Source: Pseudomonadota bacterium (GTDB lineage Bacteria > Pseudomonadota > Alphaproteobacteria > Rhizobiales > Segnochrobactraceae). From it: a stretch of DNA of 6,947 nucleotides. Of the stretch, positions 5,333 through 6,947 are shown piece by piece (the stretch's first letter is position 1; the number at the start of each line of letters is the position of its first letter). The notes under the pieces are model-generated. The model did not search any database, was not told where the DNA came from, and saw only the letters and a list, made by a program, of their open reading frames with translations. Both the position numbers and the translations under genes were made by a program. The stretch spans positions 1 through 6,947 of the forward strand of contig JAEZMP010000022.1 in assembly GCA_023442215.1 (NCBI GenBank). The letters run 5' to 3'.

Positions 5333-6947
5333 TCAGAGGTTCCGGTCCGCCGGGACCGCGGTTTCCGCGTCGGCCGTGCGGATCAGGCGGGCGATGGCGG
5401 CATCGGCATCGGCGAGGGCGGCGGCATCGGATTTCTCCCGCCTGAGGGCGGCGTGGATCTCCTCGCCCAGGATGCGCTCGATGCCGGTATAGTGCGGCAC
5501 CGGCGGGCGCTGCCAGTTGTGAAGCTGGTTGCGCCGGGCCAGCCGATCCGCAAGCCGCACGATGGGCGAGCCGGCGGCGGCCTCGGGATCGGCCACGATG
5601 CTGAAGCCGGGCGCGACCGGAAAGCCGTTCTTGACGTGGGCGCGCATGGCCTCGGCCGAGGCCATCCACGAGATCGCCTCGAAGGCGAGCCGCGCGCGGT
5701 CTTCCGGCAGGTTGGAGGGGATGGCCAAGAGGAAGCCGCCGATGGGCGACAGGTTCGTGCCGCCGGGGCCGGCGGGATGGGCGGCATATTCCACGCGCCG
5801 CTTGACCGCCGACTGCACGTCATACTCGAACCGTGCCGCGCGCATCGACCAGATGTAGCACATGGCGGCATCGCCGCGCATGAACGTCATCAGCGCTTCC
5901 TTCCAGCGCATGTCGAGGATGCCGGGCGGCGAGATTTCGACGAGGCGGTGCATGTAGTCGAGCGCGGCGCGGGCCGCGGCGTCGTTGACCCGCGGCGGCG
6001 GCGTGCGACGGTCGATGCCTTCCAGGGTATAGCCCGAACCGGCCCGCTTGAGATCGAGCACCGCACCGCCGCAGCAGCCGAGGAAGAACATGAAGGCGTG
6101 GGCGATGGGCATGCCGCGCGCGGCGTTCCAGACGATGCCCCAGCGTCCCGCTTCCGGCGCATGGAGCGCGCGACCGACGGAGATGACCTCGTCGAAGGTG
6201 CGCGGCATCTGCAGCTTCGCCGCCTCCAGCATCGGGCGCTGGGCGGTGAGGCATTCGATGGTGACATAGATCGGGATGCCGTATTGCCGGCTGCCCCAGG
6301 TGCCGGTGCCCCACACCACCGGCTGGAAGGCATCGGGGGTGATGTTGCTCGCGGCGATGAAATCGTCGAGCGGGCGCAGGAGACCCTTTGAAGCCATCTC
6401 GCCGAGCCACGGCATGTTGACGGTGACCACGTCGAAGAAGGACTGCTCCCGCCCGCCGTTCCACAACAGGCGGTCATAGAGTTCGGGAAGCTCCTGCAGC
6501 TCGAAATTCCGGCGCGAGGCGAGGTTGCTGCGGAAATCGATCCACATGTTCCGCATCGAGGCGAAATAGTTGTCGTCGTTGAGCAGGAAGCGCAGGTCGA
6601 TCGGCTTGTTGCGGCGCTGCTCGATGATGGCCGCCGGGGGATCCTCCCGGGGAAGCGCGCCGCCGAAATAATAGTCGTCGTCGGCATCGTCGCCGGTGGC
6701 GCGGTGGCCGTAGGTGCGCGCCAGCACCGCCTTCACCCGCCGGGCGTGGGCCTCGTAGCCGGCGACCAGCCGCGGTCCGGCCACCAGCGCGAACGACTTG
6801 CCGGAGGTGCTGCGGGCGACCTTCTGGATCAGTCCCTCGTCGATCATGCGGTGGATGCGCCGCAGCGCGGTCGAATAGGGCACGCCCGCGACGTCGATCA
6901 GCGACGACATGGTGACGACGCGCCCGGCGATCCGCTCCTTCATCAGG
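5333..6947 (-). CDS. Winged-HTH protein fused to family 1 solute-binding domain (5' end probably outside window)
   Basis: This is probably a cytoplasmic ligand-responsive DNA-binding regulator. The first in-window ATG is at 6943, giving 536 residues, but the frame is open to the right edge (a Leu codon precedes), and the first helix of the winged helix looks cut, so the true start is likely beyond. Residues about 11-39 form the helix-turn-helix (TMSSLIDVAGVPYSTALRRI, then HRMIDEGLI), and 40-55 form the wing. A helix (57-78) and an acidic linker (DDADDD, 85-90) lead to a MalE/UgpB-type solute-binding fold from about 112. Its markers are DVVTVNMPWLGEMASKGLLRPLDDF (171-195, written here by key residues D171, W179, G187 and P191-L192-D193), YGIP (221-224), RTFDEV (248-253) and FMRGDAAM (354-361). 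No signal peptide or membrane segment is visible, so it should not be a transport component. SgrR has a comparable layout with a family 5 domain. The target and ligand are unknown. A transporter operon off the right edge is a reasonable guess. Confidence 0.85.
   Translation of the reverse strand, partial: LMKERIAGRVVTMSSLIDVAGVPYSTALRRIHRMIDEGLIQKVARSTSGKSFALVAGPRLVAGYEAHARRVKAVLARTYGHRATGDDADDDYYFGGALPREDPPAAIIEQRRNKPIDLRFLLNDDNYFASMRNMWIDFRSNLASRRNFELQELPELYDRLLWNGGREQSFFDVVTVNMPWLGEMASKGLLRPLDDFIAASNITPDAFQPVVWGTGTWGSRQYGIPIYVTIECLTAQRPMLEAAKLQMPRTFDEVISVGRALHAPEAGRWGIVWNAARGMPIAHAFMFFLGCCGGAVLDLKRAGSGYTLEGIDRRTPPPRVNDAAARAALDYMHRLVEISPPGILDMRWKEALMTFMRGDAAMCYIWSMRAARFEYDVQSAVKRRVEYAAHPAGPGGTNLSPIGGFLLAIPSNLPEDRARLAFEAISWMASAEAMRAHVKNGFPVAPGFSIVADPEAAAGSPIVRLADRLARRNQLHNWQRPPVPHYTGIERILGEEIHAALRREKSDAAALADADAAIARLIRTADAETAVPADRNL

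Noticed and set aside
5453..6391. Plus-strand 312-codon frame antisense to the HTH/solute-binding gene
   Set aside because: It has shadow composition (Asp, His, Arg, Gly, Ala) with no recognisable domain. The minus strand carries coherent HTH and solute-binding motifs.

Overview
The window is GC-rich, and its genes show the strong G/C third-position bias of a high-GC alphaproteobacterium. The protein families (a long RbsB-like sugar-binding protein with its RbsA-like ATPase, and a winged-helix protein fused to a family 1 solute-binding domain) suggest the Hyphomicrobiales (Rhizobiales). That placement is from family recognition, not a database search.

Left third, minus strand: the first two genes of a carbohydrate ABC importer. 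An exported type I periplasmic sugar-binding protein (1475-2611) is followed by a duplicated-cassette ATPase (1363 down to the left edge, 454 residues visible, C-terminus missing). The permease presumably lies beyond the left edge. A GC-rich hairpin cluster separates the two genes. The binding-protein leader has an unusual feature: its strong Shine-Dalgarno lies inside a near-perfect stem-loop.

Middle, plus strand: a divergent region of about 280 bp with several inverted repeats leads to a beta-hydroxyacid dehydrogenase (3-hydroxyisobutyrate dehydrogenase-like, 2892-3857). The importer and dehydrogenase may share regulation because they diverge from one control region, but the substrate cannot be read from sequence. 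After three exact copies of a 14-bp tandem repeat comes a six-helix membrane diguanylate cyclase with an intact GGEEF site and I-site (4010-5140).

Right third, minus strand: a convergent gene (5333 to the right edge, 5' end probably outside) encodes a protein with an N-terminal winged helix-turn-helix, an acidic linker and a family 1 (MalE/UgpB-like) solute-binding domain, with no signal peptide in the visible part. It looks like a cytoplasmic one-component regulator that senses its ligand through a captured transport-binding domain, an architecture analogous to SgrR but using a different solute-binding family. The intergenic segment between it and the cyclase holds a three-arm inverted repeat that could form two mutually exclusive stems, one ending in a U-tract for the minus-strand transcript.

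The most interesting items are the HTH/solute-binding fusion, the sequestered ribosome-binding site of the sugar-binding protein, and the three-arm element between the convergent genes.
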